From positions 1 to 64,000 of the forward strand of contig CALSLL010000003.1 in NCBI GenBank assembly GCA_943787185.1: 64,000 nucleotides of DNA. Reading direction: 5' to 3'. The position numbers and the translations under genes are program-made. The DNA is from UBA10349 sp003485905 (GTDB lineage: Bacteria; Pseudomonadota; Gammaproteobacteria; Arenicellales; Arenicellaceae). The notes under the pieces were generated by a model. The model was not told the DNA's origin, did no database searches, and saw only the letters and a program-made list of their open reading frames with translations. Positions 16,734 to 24,961 of this stretch are shown here, in pieces (the first letter of the stretch is position 1; the number at the start of each line of letters is the position of its first letter).

Positions 16734-16943
16734 ATGGGTGACAATTTCAATTTTGGTCGAGTTTTGGTCTATTCCGGTTGGGTTCTAATGTTGGTATCAG
16801 TGATCATGACCTTAGGGACAATACTAGGCTTGGTTACAATTGAATATTTTTCTATTAATGGATCGTCTGGAATCAGGTCTATAGCAGCGGTTGCAATCGC
16901 AGGCTGTCTGATGGCCGCGTTAGGATTTATGAAAGAGGAGTAG
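16734..16943 (+). CDS. Small membrane protein, two predicted TM helices
   Basis: 69 aa. Two hydrophobic segments (about residues 10-36 and 47-65) separated by a short Ser/Asn/Gly-rich loop. First of three tiny genes packed head to tail (next starts 7 bp after its stop). I do not recognise the family. Confidence 0.65.
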   Translation: MGDNFNFGRVLVYSGWVLMLVSVIMTLGTILGLVTIEYFSINGSSGIRSIAAVAIAGCLMAALGFMKEE

Positions 16944-16950
16944 TTTAGTT

Positions 16951-17130
16951 ATGATTAAAAAGTCGGATATTTTTATACTATTGGCAGTAACCATATCCTT
17001 TGCAGTTTCAGGATACTTGTGGTTTTCAGGTCAACGAGATGAAGGATTATTCACTGCAGTTTGGGTGCCATCTATCCTTTGTTTTGGTATGTATTTTAAA
17101 CTTATGGGCATCGTGGGGAAGCTAAAATGA
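16951..17130 (+). CDS. Small membrane protein, two predicted TM helices
   Basis: 59 aa, translated here directly. N-terminal MIKKSD, then two hydrophobic segments (about 8-25 and 34-52) with the loop SGQRDEG between them. Its stop overlaps the start of the next gene in an ATGA, a sign of translational coupling. An AGAGGAG stretch inside the end of the preceding gene acts as RBS. Family not recognised. Confidence 0.65.
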   Translation: MIKKSDIFILLAVTISFAVSGYLWFSGQRDEGLFTAVWVPSILCFGMYFKLMGIVGKLK

Positions 17131-17279
17131 CTAGTGGAACATTACTTGTTGTTGCAGGCGTCGTCTTCGCCCTTATGATTACTGGCCTGTTCGTGTCAAT
17201 GAATGAATTTCTTAAAGTTTCAAACGACCCTTCCACGGTGAAAGGTACTGATAGACCCAGTAGCGACACAGATAGTTAG
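17127..17279 (+). CDS. Small single-pass membrane protein
   Basis: 50 aa: one hydrophobic segment (about residues 5-23, LLVVAGVVFALMITGLFV), then a hydrophilic tail rich in Ser, Asp and Thr. Starts inside the stop of the previous gene (ATGA). With the two preceding genes it forms a compact operon of membrane microproteins, possibly subunits of one small complex. Function unknown. Confidence 0.65.
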   Translation: MTSGTLLVVAGVVFALMITGLFVSMNEFLKVSNDPSTVKGTDRPSSDTDS

Positions 17280-17454
17280 ATAGCGAAGCGTTTTGGTAGC
17301 TGCCCAGCGGAGCCACGGTTATACGTGAAGTATCCTTGGCAATCTATTTAGACAATACTCTATCAGCTGTTTTACTGACGGTTTCTTAAACTGTTATGTT
17401 TAGTAAAGTGTTAGTTAAATAGGTTTTAAAACACAAAGATCAAAAGGCGCTGGC

Positions 17455-17832
17455 ATGACAACAGTTTTTTATGACGGTAAATGCGGCCTATGCGCTAAGG
17501 AGATCAACCATTATAGAAAGATTGCACCAGATGGGAAGTTTCATTGGCAAGACATTACAAAATCAACTGGTGATTTAAACAAGCATGGCATCAGTATCTC
17601 CGATGGTTTAAAACTGCTTCACGCGCTCGATGATAGTGACAGACTGCATATCGGTGTAGACGCCTTCATTTTAATTTGGACGCAACTACCACGTTGGAAA
17701 GTGCTTGCATTGATAGTTTCTTTGCCGATTATTCGACAGATAGTAAATATTACGTATCGAGCGTTCGCGAACTGGCGTTTTAAACGCCTTAAACACTGCC
17801 AGATGACTGAAAAACAGGAGCAAGTAATATGA
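17455..17832 (+). CDS. DCC family thiol-disulfide oxidoreductase (DUF393)
   Basis: 125 aa. Starts with the family motif VFYDGKCGLC (residues 4-13), the CxxC-like redox site of DUF393, followed by an IGVDAFILIW segment and a hydrophobic helix near 88-105. AAAGG lies 7 bases before the ATG. Family members are often found with photolyase and light-stress genes. It is followed directly by a 19-codon ORF and the SOUL gene, so the three are probably co-transcribed. Confidence 0.88.
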   Translation: MTTVFYDGKCGLCAKEINHYRKIAPDGKFHWQDITKSTGDLNKHGISISDGLKLLHALDDSDRLHIGVDAFILIWTQLPRWKVLALIVSLPIIRQIVNITYRAFANWRFKRLKHCQMTEKQEQVI

Positions 17833-17888
17833 AATTAGTAGGTAGTGATACAGCTTTTTCAGCCAGTAATAAGATACTTAATTTATGA
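17829..17888 (+). CDS. 19-codon ORF linking DUF393 and SOUL genes
   Basis: Begins in an ATGA overlap with the stop of the DUF393 gene and ends in an ATGA overlap with the SOUL start. It has a strong Shine-Dalgarno (AGGAG, 8 bases before the ATG), while the SOUL gene has no clear one. Most likely it couples translation of the two genes rather than encoding a functional peptide, but a small peptide is not excluded. Confidence 0.45.
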   Translation: MKLVGSDTAFSASNKILNL

Positions 17889-18538
17889 AAAAGAAATGGA
17901 TTATTATTTTATCGGTTGTTTCAATCATTCTGTTGGCTTTTGTAATGATGGGGCCTTTAATGAGTAATGTCGAGGAGCCGATTTATCAGGTGATAACATC
18001 TGAAGGGCGTATCGATATACGGCAATACCCGCCCATGATCATCGCAGAGGTTAAAGTGGAAGGTAAGCGCGAGGAAGCAATTGGTGGAGGCTTTAGAGTT
18101 TTAGCAGACTACATTTTTGGAAATAACATAGTTCAACAAGAAATCGCGATGACAGCGCCAGTACAGCAGCAAAATAGTGAAAAAATTGCTATGACCGCGC
18201 CTGTACAACAACAATCAGAAAATGGGCTATGGAAGATCAGCTTTGTGATGCCTTCGGAATATCGATTAGAGACACTTCCCAAGCCCATTAATAAGGCGGT
18301 GACGCTTAAAGAAGTTCCGGGGGAAAGTTACGTTGCGATCCGTTTTTCCGGACTGAATTCTAATAAAAATATTACACAGTATGAAAAGGAGCTTATGCAG
18401 TATGTGGCAACAAACCAGATTAAGACAGTGGGCTCACTAAAATATGCTTTCTATAATCCACCATGGACACTACCTTTTATGAGGCGAAATGAACTCATGT
18501 TTGAGGTTGAAAATATACCTCAGGACGTTGGAGGTTAA
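17885..18538 (+). CDS. SOUL family heme-binding protein, membrane-anchored
   Basis: 217 aa. N-terminal hydrophobic anchor (residues 5-25), then the SOUL/HBP domain: YQVITSEGRIDIRQYPPMIIAEV, a GFRVLADYIFG segment, and two IAMTAPV motifs that are a normal feature of bacterial SOUL proteins. Ends with the conserved YNPPWTLPFMRRNE. SOUL proteins bind heme or related porphyrins; the physiological role in bacteria is unclear. It begins within the stop of the upstream mini-ORF. Confidence 0.92.
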   Translation: MKKKWIIILSVVSIILLAFVMMGPLMSNVEEPIYQVITSEGRIDIRQYPPMIIAEVKVEGKREEAIGGGFRVLADYIFGNNIVQQEIAMTAPVQQQNSEKIAMTAPVQQQSENGLWKISFVMPSEYRLETLPKPINKAVTLKEVPGESYVAIRFSGLNSNKNITQYEKELMQYVATNQIKTVGSLKYAFYNPPWTLPFMRRNELMFEVENIPQDVGG

Positions 18539-18558
18539 ATACTAATCAGGCAGGGTGG

Positions 18559-18587
18559 ATGACTGCTTATTGCCCAAAGCGGTCATT
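18559..18587 (+). repeat. Intergenic repeat, copy C
   Basis: ATGACTGCTTATTGCCCAAA then GCGGTCATT; the best preserved copy of the repeat family (others at 14185 and 15116). Downstream, GCCAACTTAG (about 18630) is the reverse complement of CTAAGTTGGC found 10 bp after copy A, so the copies may belong to a longer mosaic element. Confidence 0.7.
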
Positions 18588-18729
18588 CGCGGAAGCCTTT
18601 GTGAATAGCTTCTATTACCCCGACTGCCAACTTAGCGACTACTAGGCATGGAGGCAAAGTCGAATACCTGCCATTCGTTTAGCTCTGAATAAAAATGCTG
18701 GTGAAGAGTTATTTGATACCATCAACCCG

Positions 18730-19632
18730 ATGACGAAACGTAAAAATATATTGGTTACCGGTGGAACGGGATTCATCGGTAGTACTTTGACTCAATACTT
18801 GGTTGAACTTGGGTATCATGTCACCGTCCTGACACGAACGTCTCAGGAAGGCAGAATTAATACAGCTCAAATTGATTTTGTGTCTTCTCTGAATGTCCTT
18901 GGTAATAGCGATTGGTATGGAGTTGTCAATCTCGCCGGCGAACCCCTCAACCGAGCACGCTGGTCAGTTAAGCAAAAAGAACTAATTATCAATAGTAGAT
19001 TTGCTCTCACACGTAGGCTCAATAAATGGATTCGAGAGCTCAAGAAACCACCAAACGTTTTAATATCAGGATCAGCAATTGGCTGGTATGGTCATTGGGG
19101 CAACGAGTGTCTGGATGAGGACAGCCAAAGTCATGAAGGGTTTTCCCACGAGCTTTGTAAAGCATGGGAAAGTGCAGCTAACGAAGCAGCTGATCTGGTT
19201 CCCCGTATCTGTATCGTTCGATTAGGGATCGTTCTCGGGAGCAATGGCGGCTCATTACCAGCCATGCTACTTCCTGCAAAGCTTGGTTTAGGTGGCCCCA
19301 TGGGGCATGGTGCGCAATGGTGGTCATGGATTCATATAGAAGATACGGTGCGAGGCATCGCCATGCTTCTCGAGAACCCGCAAACCAACGGTGTATTCAA
19401 TCTCACAGCACCAAACCCTGTCACTCAGAAGACTTTTGCACGTACTATGGGGAAACAACTAAACCGCCCAGCAGTTCTGCCCTTACCAGGGTTTATTGCG
19501 ACATTGATGATGGGCGAATTTGCTGAAGAGGTACTTCTGAAAGGACAGCGCGTGCTGCCTAAAAATTTGCTAGACGCCGGCTTTAAATTTAATTACCCGG
19601 ATTTAGTAGATGCACTCCGTCAGTCGATTTAG
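18730..19632 (+). CDS. TIGR01777 family NAD(P)-dependent epimerase (YfcH-like)
   Basis: 300-aa extended short-chain dehydrogenase. Rossmann motif TGGTGFIG (10-17), VVNLAGEPL (about 64-72), SGSAIGWYG, W-S-W-IHIEDTVRG and NGVFNLTAPNP, all signatures of the TIGR01777/YfcH group. Substrate unknown; family members occur in light- and singlet-oxygen-responsive clusters. No strong RBS is visible before the ATG. Confidence 0.92.
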   Translation: MTKRKNILVTGGTGFIGSTLTQYLVELGYHVTVLTRTSQEGRINTAQIDFVSSLNVLGNSDWYGVVNLAGEPLNRARWSVKQKELIINSRFALTRRLNKWIRELKKPPNVLISGSAIGWYGHWGNECLDEDSQSHEGFSHELCKAWESAANEAADLVPRICIVRLGIVLGSNGGSLPAMLLPAKLGLGGPMGHGAQWWSWIHIEDTVRGIAMLLENPQTNGVFNLTAPNPVTQKTFARTMGKQLNRPAVLPLPGFIATLMMGEFAEEVLLKGQRVLPKNLLDAGFKFNYPDLVDALRQSI

Positions 19633-19671
19633 GCAGGTGATCCAACTTACGACACTCTTCGTATTAATAGG

Positions 19672-20166
19672 GTGAATATATTTATACTTGATTACGATGT
19701 AGATCAATGTGCGAAGCATCATTGTGATCAACACGTTAGCAAAATGATTTTAGAGAGTGCACAGTTGTTGTGTACCGCTCTAAACAAGCAGGGATTTACT
19801 ACCCCCTACCGCTCAACACATACCCAGCATCCCTGCACTATCTGGGCAGGTGATTCATATGATAACTTTCAATGGCTTGTGAACCTTAGCATTGCATTGA
19901 ACGATGAATATCGTTGGCGTTATAACAAAGAAAACGACCATGCATCGATAAAGGTGATTAGGAATATTGAACAATACCGATTCCCTTCTAAGGGGCTTAC
20001 ACCCTTTGTACAAGCTATGCCCAACCAATACAAAGTTCCAAACGATCCGGTCGAAGCATATCGATGCTTTTATCGTGCTGAAAAATCTGCCTTTGCAAAA
20101 TGGACAAAACGTGACGTTCCAGATTGGTTTTTACCCCTTAAAAAGTGTGAGACGTTGCAAACTTGA
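19672..20166 (+). CDS. Conserved protein of unknown function (His/Cys-rich N-terminus)
   Basis: 164 aa with a GTG start. N-terminal MNIFILDYDVDQCAKHHCDQH followed by VSKMILESAQLL, and HPCTIWAG, GLTPFVQAMPNQYK look like conserved blocks; the clustered Cys and His could bind metal (inference). I recall homologues in phages and marine bacteria without an assigned role. Stop overlaps the TTG start of the next gene (TTGA). Confidence 0.75.
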   Translation: MNIFILDYDVDQCAKHHCDQHVSKMILESAQLLCTALNKQGFTTPYRSTHTQHPCTIWAGDSYDNFQWLVNLSIALNDEYRWRYNKENDHASIKVIRNIEQYRFPSKGLTPFVQAMPNQYKVPNDPVEAYRCFYRAEKSAFAKWTKRDVPDWFLPLKKCETLQT

Positions 20167-20870
20167 ATACTCTTGTCATAGGTGGCTCAGGAGGTCTTGG
20201 GTTAGCGCTTACTAAATTATTTTGTGGTTCGCCGGATATTGCGAGTGTTACAGCGACCTATCGAACTCACCAACCGACGTTCCACGCAGATAAGCTAAAC
20301 TGGGTACAGCTTGACATTACCGACGAAGAATCAGTAGTAAAACTCTTCGAAAAATGTCCGGACTTAACCTATATAATTAATGCAGTGGGGCTCTTGCACT
20401 CCGCTGGAAGTAATCCGGAAAAGGCCATTACTCAATTTGAGCCAGATTTTTTTATCGATAATATTCGTGTGAATACATTGTCAACGCTCTTAATCGCAAA
20501 ACATGCTCATCAATCCTTGAAGAAGGCTCCGAGAAGTGTGCTTGCTGTGTTGTCTGCTCGCGTGGGTTCCATATCCGACAATCGCGCAGGAGGTTGGTAT
20601 AGTTATCGTTGTTCCAAAGCAGCACTCAATATGGCAGTGAAAACATTGAGTATCGAAGGGAAACGTACATTACCAAACTGTGCCGTTGTAGCCCTACATC
20701 CCGGCACGGTAAAAACTCAGCTTTCTGCGCCTTTTAGGAATCGCATACCTGATTCAAAGCTATTTACACCTGAGCAGTCGGCTCGCTGGTTAGTCGAAAT
20801 TATTAGCCGTCTTGAACCTAAAGATACGGGCGAATTTATCGCATTTGATGGAAGTAAGATTGAATGGTAG
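20163..20870 (+). CDS. Short-chain dehydrogenase (CsgA-like)
   Basis: 235 aa with a TTG start inside the previous stop. Seen: cofactor motif GGSGGLG (7-13), INAVG in place of NNAG, Ser in VLSARVGS and the YSYRCSK active site. C-terminal segment HPGTVKTQLSAPF is typical of the small CsgA-type reductases. Substrate unknown. Part of a short head-to-tail run 19672-21944. Confidence 0.88.
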   Translation: MNTLVIGGSGGLGLALTKLFCGSPDIASVTATYRTHQPTFHADKLNWVQLDITDEESVVKLFEKCPDLTYIINAVGLLHSAGSNPEKAITQFEPDFFIDNIRVNTLSTLLIAKHAHQSLKKAPRSVLAVLSARVGSISDNRAGGWYSYRCSKAALNMAVKTLSIEGKRTLPNCAVVALHPGTVKTQLSAPFRNRIPDSKLFTPEQSARWLVEIISRLEPKDTGEFIAFDGSKIEW

Positions 20871-20900
20871 CAATACTAAAATTACACGGATCACATTGTA

Positions 20901-21944
20901 GTGATTACCTACTTAGCGTCTGGTAATGAAAAAAGACAGAAGCTGATGCAACAACTTATTCCCACCACTGAGATCACCATTAAAACCAAGGCAACAGCAC
21001 CCGGTATTGTGGTCGGCTTAAGTGCCTGTCTTGCAGGTCATGCGGTTCGTTATAACGGTGGGCACAGTCAGTCGCGCCTATGCCTGAATACCTTGAGTGA
21101 TCACTTTCAGTTTGAAACATTCTGTCCAGAGGTTGCGGCCGGATTTGGCACGCCTAGACCGGTGATGCGCTTGATAGGTGATCCCCAAAACCCGGTGCTT
21201 ACCTACAGTGATAACCAACAGCAGAACCTAACAGAAAAATTAGTCAGTGCTTTTAACAAACCGCTAGAAACTATGGGAAGGCTGGACGGCTATATTCTGA
21301 TGAAAAACTCCCCCAGCTGCGGTCTTGAGCGTATCAAGATTTATCAGGCTAATGGTAGTCTGCATGTACAGCGTGGGCGAGGCTTATTTGCGGCTGCTTT
21401 AAAGCAGAAATATCCTTTAATGCCGATAGAAGAGGAGGGTCGCCTGCATGATAGACGTCTTTATGAAAATTTTATTTTGCGGGTTTATGCACATCATCGT
21501 TTTCGCTGTGAAGTAGCTGCTGACCCTACCGTACACAAGTTGATTGCTTTTCACAGCAGTTATAAATATGTACTGATGGCACATGATCAGGGCTATTACC
21601 GTAGTTTAGGCGCTATGCTCGCAGCTCCGAAGAGCGTTCCCTTAGAGCAGTTGCTGGAAGATTACTTTCAAATGTTTATGACGGCACTTGCCAAGCCAGC
21701 CACCGCCAAAAACCATTGCAATGTCCTGCAGCACTTACTGGGATATTTAAAACAGGATGTATCGTCATCGGCTCGGCAAAGTATTGATGAAGTTATCCAC
21801 CGATATCGGCAGGGAGAAGTTCCCTTAGTTGTGCCGCTTACTTTGATAAGGCACTATATCGAACAGGAAGGTAATGAGTACATTCGGATGCAATGTTACC
21901 TGCAGCCTTATCCTGATAAGTTAGGCTTGGCTAACCGCATATAA
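20901..21944 (+). CDS. DUF523 + DUF1722 protein (TudS/YbgA-like)
   Basis: 347 aa if started at the GTG 20901; the ATG at 20946 is an equally possible start. N-terminal DUF523 domain with the three cysteines expected for a [4Fe-4S] cluster: SACLAGHAVRYNG, ETFCPEVAAGFGTPR and KNSPSCGLERIKIY. DUF523 members include thiouracil desulfurase (TudS). The C-terminal half (from about residue 190) is DUF1722 (YbgA), with HKLIAFHSSYKYVLMAH. In many gammaproteobacteria this gene adjoins a DNA photolyase; here no photolyase is present. Likely a [4Fe-4S] sulfur-handling enzyme. Confidence 0.88.
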   Translation: MITYLASGNEKRQKLMQQLIPTTEITIKTKATAPGIVVGLSACLAGHAVRYNGGHSQSRLCLNTLSDHFQFETFCPEVAAGFGTPRPVMRLIGDPQNPVLTYSDNQQQNLTEKLVSAFNKPLETMGRLDGYILMKNSPSCGLERIKIYQANGSLHVQRGRGLFAAALKQKYPLMPIEEEGRLHDRRLYENFILRVYAHHRFRCEVAADPTVHKLIAFHSSYKYVLMAHDQGYYRSLGAMLAAPKSVPLEQLLEDYFQMFMTALAKPATAKNHCNVLQHLLGYLKQDVSSSARQSIDEVIHRYRQGEVPLVVPLTLIRHYIEQEGNEYIRMQCYLQPYPDKLGLANRI

Positions 21945-22017
21945 ATATCGAATCGGCTTGCATCTGAGATGCCTGTTCAACACAATAATTTTGGCACCCT
22001 AACTAGTAAATTCTATT

Positions 22018-22446
22018 TCAACGAGCATTCTGATTGATTTCAGCCCGCCGCATAGGCATGCCATCTATCAGTGCAAATAACGCTGAAAGGTTTAGTTCAT
22101 CAGAAACTTCTTTTACCCCCCCATCTTTCCCTAGTAGCACTACCCTTGTTGCTAGATCTTTAAAGAATTCAGACTTGATGAAAGTTGAAAAATTTTGTGA
22201 GATTTCACCACTGTAATTTGTTTCGATATTATCTTTATGGAACAAAAACCATAATATATCCCGATCAACTATATCTAAGTTGCGGGATTCAAGTTGACGA
22301 ATAATCTGTTCCGCGTAGCCATTGCTGCTAACCAGAATTATGCGGTTTGACCATTTTAGACTCTTTAGCTCTCCGAGCGAGGGTTGCGCCATAACTCCGT
22401 TAATCGAGACTGTCAAAAAAAATGCTAGTGCTAGTAAATATCGCAT
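22018..22446 (-). CDS. Exported DUF4174 protein
   Basis: 142 aa from the ATG at 22446 (GAGAG upstream; the frame to 22470 is longer but has no RBS). Signal peptide ending VMA (about residue 20). The DUF4174 features are LKSLKWSNRIILVSS near the start, DIVDRDILWF in the middle, and VVLLGKDGGVKEVS ... LFALIDGMPMRRAE at the end. Thioredoxin-like fold without the CxxC; function unknown. Confidence 0.85.
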   Translation of the reverse strand: MRYLLALAFFLTVSINGVMAQPSLGELKSLKWSNRIILVSSNGYAEQIIRQLESRNLDIVDRDILWFLFHKDNIETNYSGEISQNFSTFIKSEFFKDLATRVVLLGKDGGVKEVSDELNLSALFALIDGMPMRRAEINQNAR

Positions 22447-22662
22447 CGTATTACTCTCAGTATAAAACAATAACAGTGACTAATCGACTGTTATAGAGCC
22501 CAAAACTGAAGTACGTTGTTAGATCAGACACCTTTAGCCGCTCTTTTTATTCATTACCCCTAAGAATGCTTATAGGATCTAATTCTAACTTTAAATGCCT
22601 CTAAATTAACACATTGGAGCTACTGAGTGGGTATGCCTGCTAAAGAACGAATAGCAGCTTAT

Positions 22663-23897
22663 TGCTGCGATTTCAACCGGTCGACGCAACACATTGGTTA
22701 AATCGGTCTGCTGGTGTTTGGAAGTTTAACGTTTTTCTCGGCCGCTCGTTTAACTGTCTGGCCACTGCATTCAGTTTCGCCTGTGAATGTACTGATAAGT
22801 CTGTGCCCTTCGGGAAGTACTGCCTAAGCAGACCATTCGTGTTCTCGTTCGATCCTCTCTGCCAAGGGCTGTGTGGATCACAGAAGTAAACGTCGACGTC
22901 AGTGGCCAGCGTAAATCGCTTGTGGTCAGCCAGTTCTTTACCACGATCCCAAGTGAGTGATTTGTACAGCTCTCTCGGTAGTTTGTGCGCTTGCTTGATC
23001 AGCGCGTTGATCACGGTCTCTGTGTCCTTGCCATTCACCTTAGCGAGCATCACGTAACGTGTGTGTCGTTCAACTAGGGTGGCGATATGGGTGTTGCGTG
23101 GCCCAGAGATAAGATCACCTTCCCAGTGACCGGGCACCGCCCGGTCTTCAACTGAGGCTGGTCGCTCACTGATCGATACAGCATCGGTGATCTTACCGCG
23201 ATCATCTGCTTTGTGCGTGTGGTGGCGTGAACGACGCATACTACGTTTCTTCCTAAGGTGTTGGAGAAGCTCCTTTTTTAAGGCTCCACGGGCTTGTATA
23301 AAGAGACTGCGATAAATGGTTTCGTGTGACACGTGAAAGTCCTCATCGTCTGGATACGCACACTTTAACCAGCCAGCGATCTGTTCAGGTGACCAGAGCT
23401 GATTAAGTTTCTTCGCCACAATACGGGCTAACGCACGATTGTCCACCAGTCTACATCGCTTGGGCCGATGGGATCGATCCCAAGCGGCCTGATCCGCTTT
23501 ATTAGCCCGATAACATCGTCGACCACCATTGCGCTTGATCTCTCGACTGATTGTTGAAGATGCACGCCCCAGTGATACGGCAATTGATCGGATAGAGTAA
23601 CCCGCCACTACACTGCGTGAGATCTCTTCACGTTCAGGCAACGTTAGTGCTAATCGTGATCGCTTCCTTTGCGGTGGTCGAATCCCTCCGGTGCGTGACA
23701 GAATACCTGCGATTGAGCTGTGATTGCGATCAAATAATGCGGCTATCTTATGCAGTGAATCACCTTTCTGCCAGCGATCCCACATCAATGCTTTATCTGT
23801 TTCTGTGTAATAAATCCTCGACCTTTGTCTCATCTGCAACACTCCTTCTCTTTGATAAGAGAGTAAACTGTTGCGTCGACCGGTTGAAATCGCAACA
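22663..23897 (-). mobile_element. IS30-family insertion sequence, apparently complete
   Basis: 1235 bp bounded by inverted repeats: 22663-22691 and 23869-23897, identical over the inner 25 bases and diverging at the tips. Flanked on both sides by TAT (22660-22662 and 23898-23900), a 3-bp target duplication as expected for IS30. One full transposase ORF on the minus strand. The matched target duplication and open frame suggest a recent insertion. The target word around the site (AGCAGCTTAT / AACGGCCATT) resembles the intergenic repeat of this window, so it may have landed in a degenerate copy. Confidence 0.92.
22673..23833 (-). CDS. IS30-family transposase
   Basis: 386 aa from the ATG at 23833 (GGAG 8 bases upstream; an in-frame GTG at 23842 is less well placed). 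N-terminal helix-turn-helix regions (DSLHKIAALFDRNHSSIAGIL and YSIRSIAVSLGRASSTISREI), then the DDE integrase core: HWEGDLI, TWDRGKEL and the IS30 signature NENTNGLLRQYFPKGTDL. No frameshift or stop; probably active. The start lies inside the element and the stop lies within the left inverted repeat. Confidence 0.95.
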   Translation of the reverse strand: MRQRSRIYYTETDKALMWDRWQKGDSLHKIAALFDRNHSSIAGILSRTGGIRPPQRKRSRLALTLPEREEISRSVVAGYSIRSIAVSLGRASSTISREIKRNGGRRCYRANKADQAAWDRSHRPKRCRLVDNRALARIVAKKLNQLWSPEQIAGWLKCAYPDDEDFHVSHETIYRSLFIQARGALKKELLQHLRKKRSMRRSRHHTHKADDRGKITDAVSISERPASVEDRAVPGHWEGDLISGPRNTHIATLVERHTRYVMLAKVNGKDTETVINALIKQAHKLPRELYKSLTWDRGKELADHKRFTLATDVDVYFCDPHSPWQRGSNENTNGLLRQYFPKGTDLSVHSQAKLNAVARQLNERPRKTLNFQTPADRFNQCVASTG

Positions 23898-24088
23898 TAT
23901 AACGGCCATTTTTCCCAAGTTACATAGCCCGTTCAACTTAATCCTCGCTCTAAATTGTCACATAAAAGCGAGGTGAAGTTAGGATAAAAATGGCTACTAC
24001 TTTCAGTGCTTTCCATCCACTGGAAAACCAATAATTATGCCATGCGCGCTCTATCGTGTGATGATGACCCGTCTCGCAGCAAGATGCA

Positions 24089-24684
24089 CTAGCCTCTGTG
24101 CTTCCCTGTATCCCATCCATGGCATGAGAGAAGCTCCTTGCCTGTCTTTGCAGGCAAGTTTTCCAAGGTCGTTCCCATCGAATCGTTCCATCGATTTAAG
24201 TAACCAAACAACGCAATCACACCTGTAATCTCTACAATATCTTCATCCACCAATGTTTATGCAGCCGCTCAGAGATCGCCTGATCGACCGCGTTAGGAAC
24301 GGATGATGCAGCAATAGCAAACTCAAATGCGGCCTTTTCAGCCTCGCTAAATTTATCACTGTCGCGGAAGTTCCATATCTCACTAAACCGCTCATCGGTC
24401 GCCCCAAACCTTTTAGAACCCAGAGCACTATGTGCCTGGCAGTATTTACAACCACTAGTTGCACTTGTCATGTAGCCAATCAAGCGTTTTAGTTCACCAC
24501 TTACCTCTCCATGACATTCCATCACTGCCACGTTTAAAGCGGTAAAAGCTTTGGCAATATTGGGGTGGTAGGCCATGGTCAATATACTATTTGGCACCAC
24601 GCCAAGAGGCCCCTTAAAGAACTGGATTTTGCTTTGGAGATCTTCGGGCAGTATAGATTCGTTTTTTGGGGTTACTAACGGCAT
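24089..24684 (-). pseudogene. Carboxymuconolactone decarboxylase/peroxidase-like gene with a frameshift
   Basis: AhpD-type protein (alkylhydroperoxidase fold). The open frame 24232-24684 gives 150 residues including the redox site SGCKYCQAHSALG, then ends early after KHWWMKIL. Reading the same strand one frame over from about 24250 gives 53 more residues starting VDEDIVEITGVIALFGYLN and ending in a GWDTGKH-type tail, stop at 24089, which is the expected family C-terminus. A single missing G in the TTGG run at about 24250 explains both. Either a pseudogene or a sequencing error; the intact product would be about 202 aa. Confidence 0.85.
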
Positions 24685-24838
24685 AAAATTTCCTTCTATA
24701 ATTTAGTCGGGGGTTATGAGTTAACCCAATACGTTAGGCTAACAAAGTAGTCGTCGATAGGTTTAAATTTAATTGACTGTTAATCGCCTTAGATCGTCAC
24801 TCGCTTAGATATTATTGATCGCAGCATCTATATTAAAC

Positions 24839-24857
24839 AAAAGCATTTGATGCTTTT
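24839..24857 (-). terminator. Possible terminator after the NRAMP-like gene
   Basis: AAAAGCAT (24839-24846) / ATGCTTTT (24850-24857), 8-bp stem and 3-base loop; on the minus strand Ts follow but are interrupted by G. It lies 105 bp after the transporter stop. The remaining 277-bp gap shows nothing else. Confidence 0.4.
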
Positions 24858-24961
24858 GATAACAGGGCTCAACCTTGGTAAACAAATCGTATGTAAAGAT
24901 AACTTATTGCAAATAAACTCATAAACACAATTCCCGTATAACCATAATATTTCATGAATTG

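Noticed and set aside
18121..18225. Duplicate IAMTAPVQQQ in the SOUL protein as a recent repeat
   Set aside because: A double IAMTAPV is a normal feature of bacterial SOUL proteins.
24037..24228. 63-codon plus-strand ORF after the IS30 element
   Set aside because: It is the antisense of the C-terminal tail of the frameshifted AhpD-like gene and shows no protein-like features of its own.
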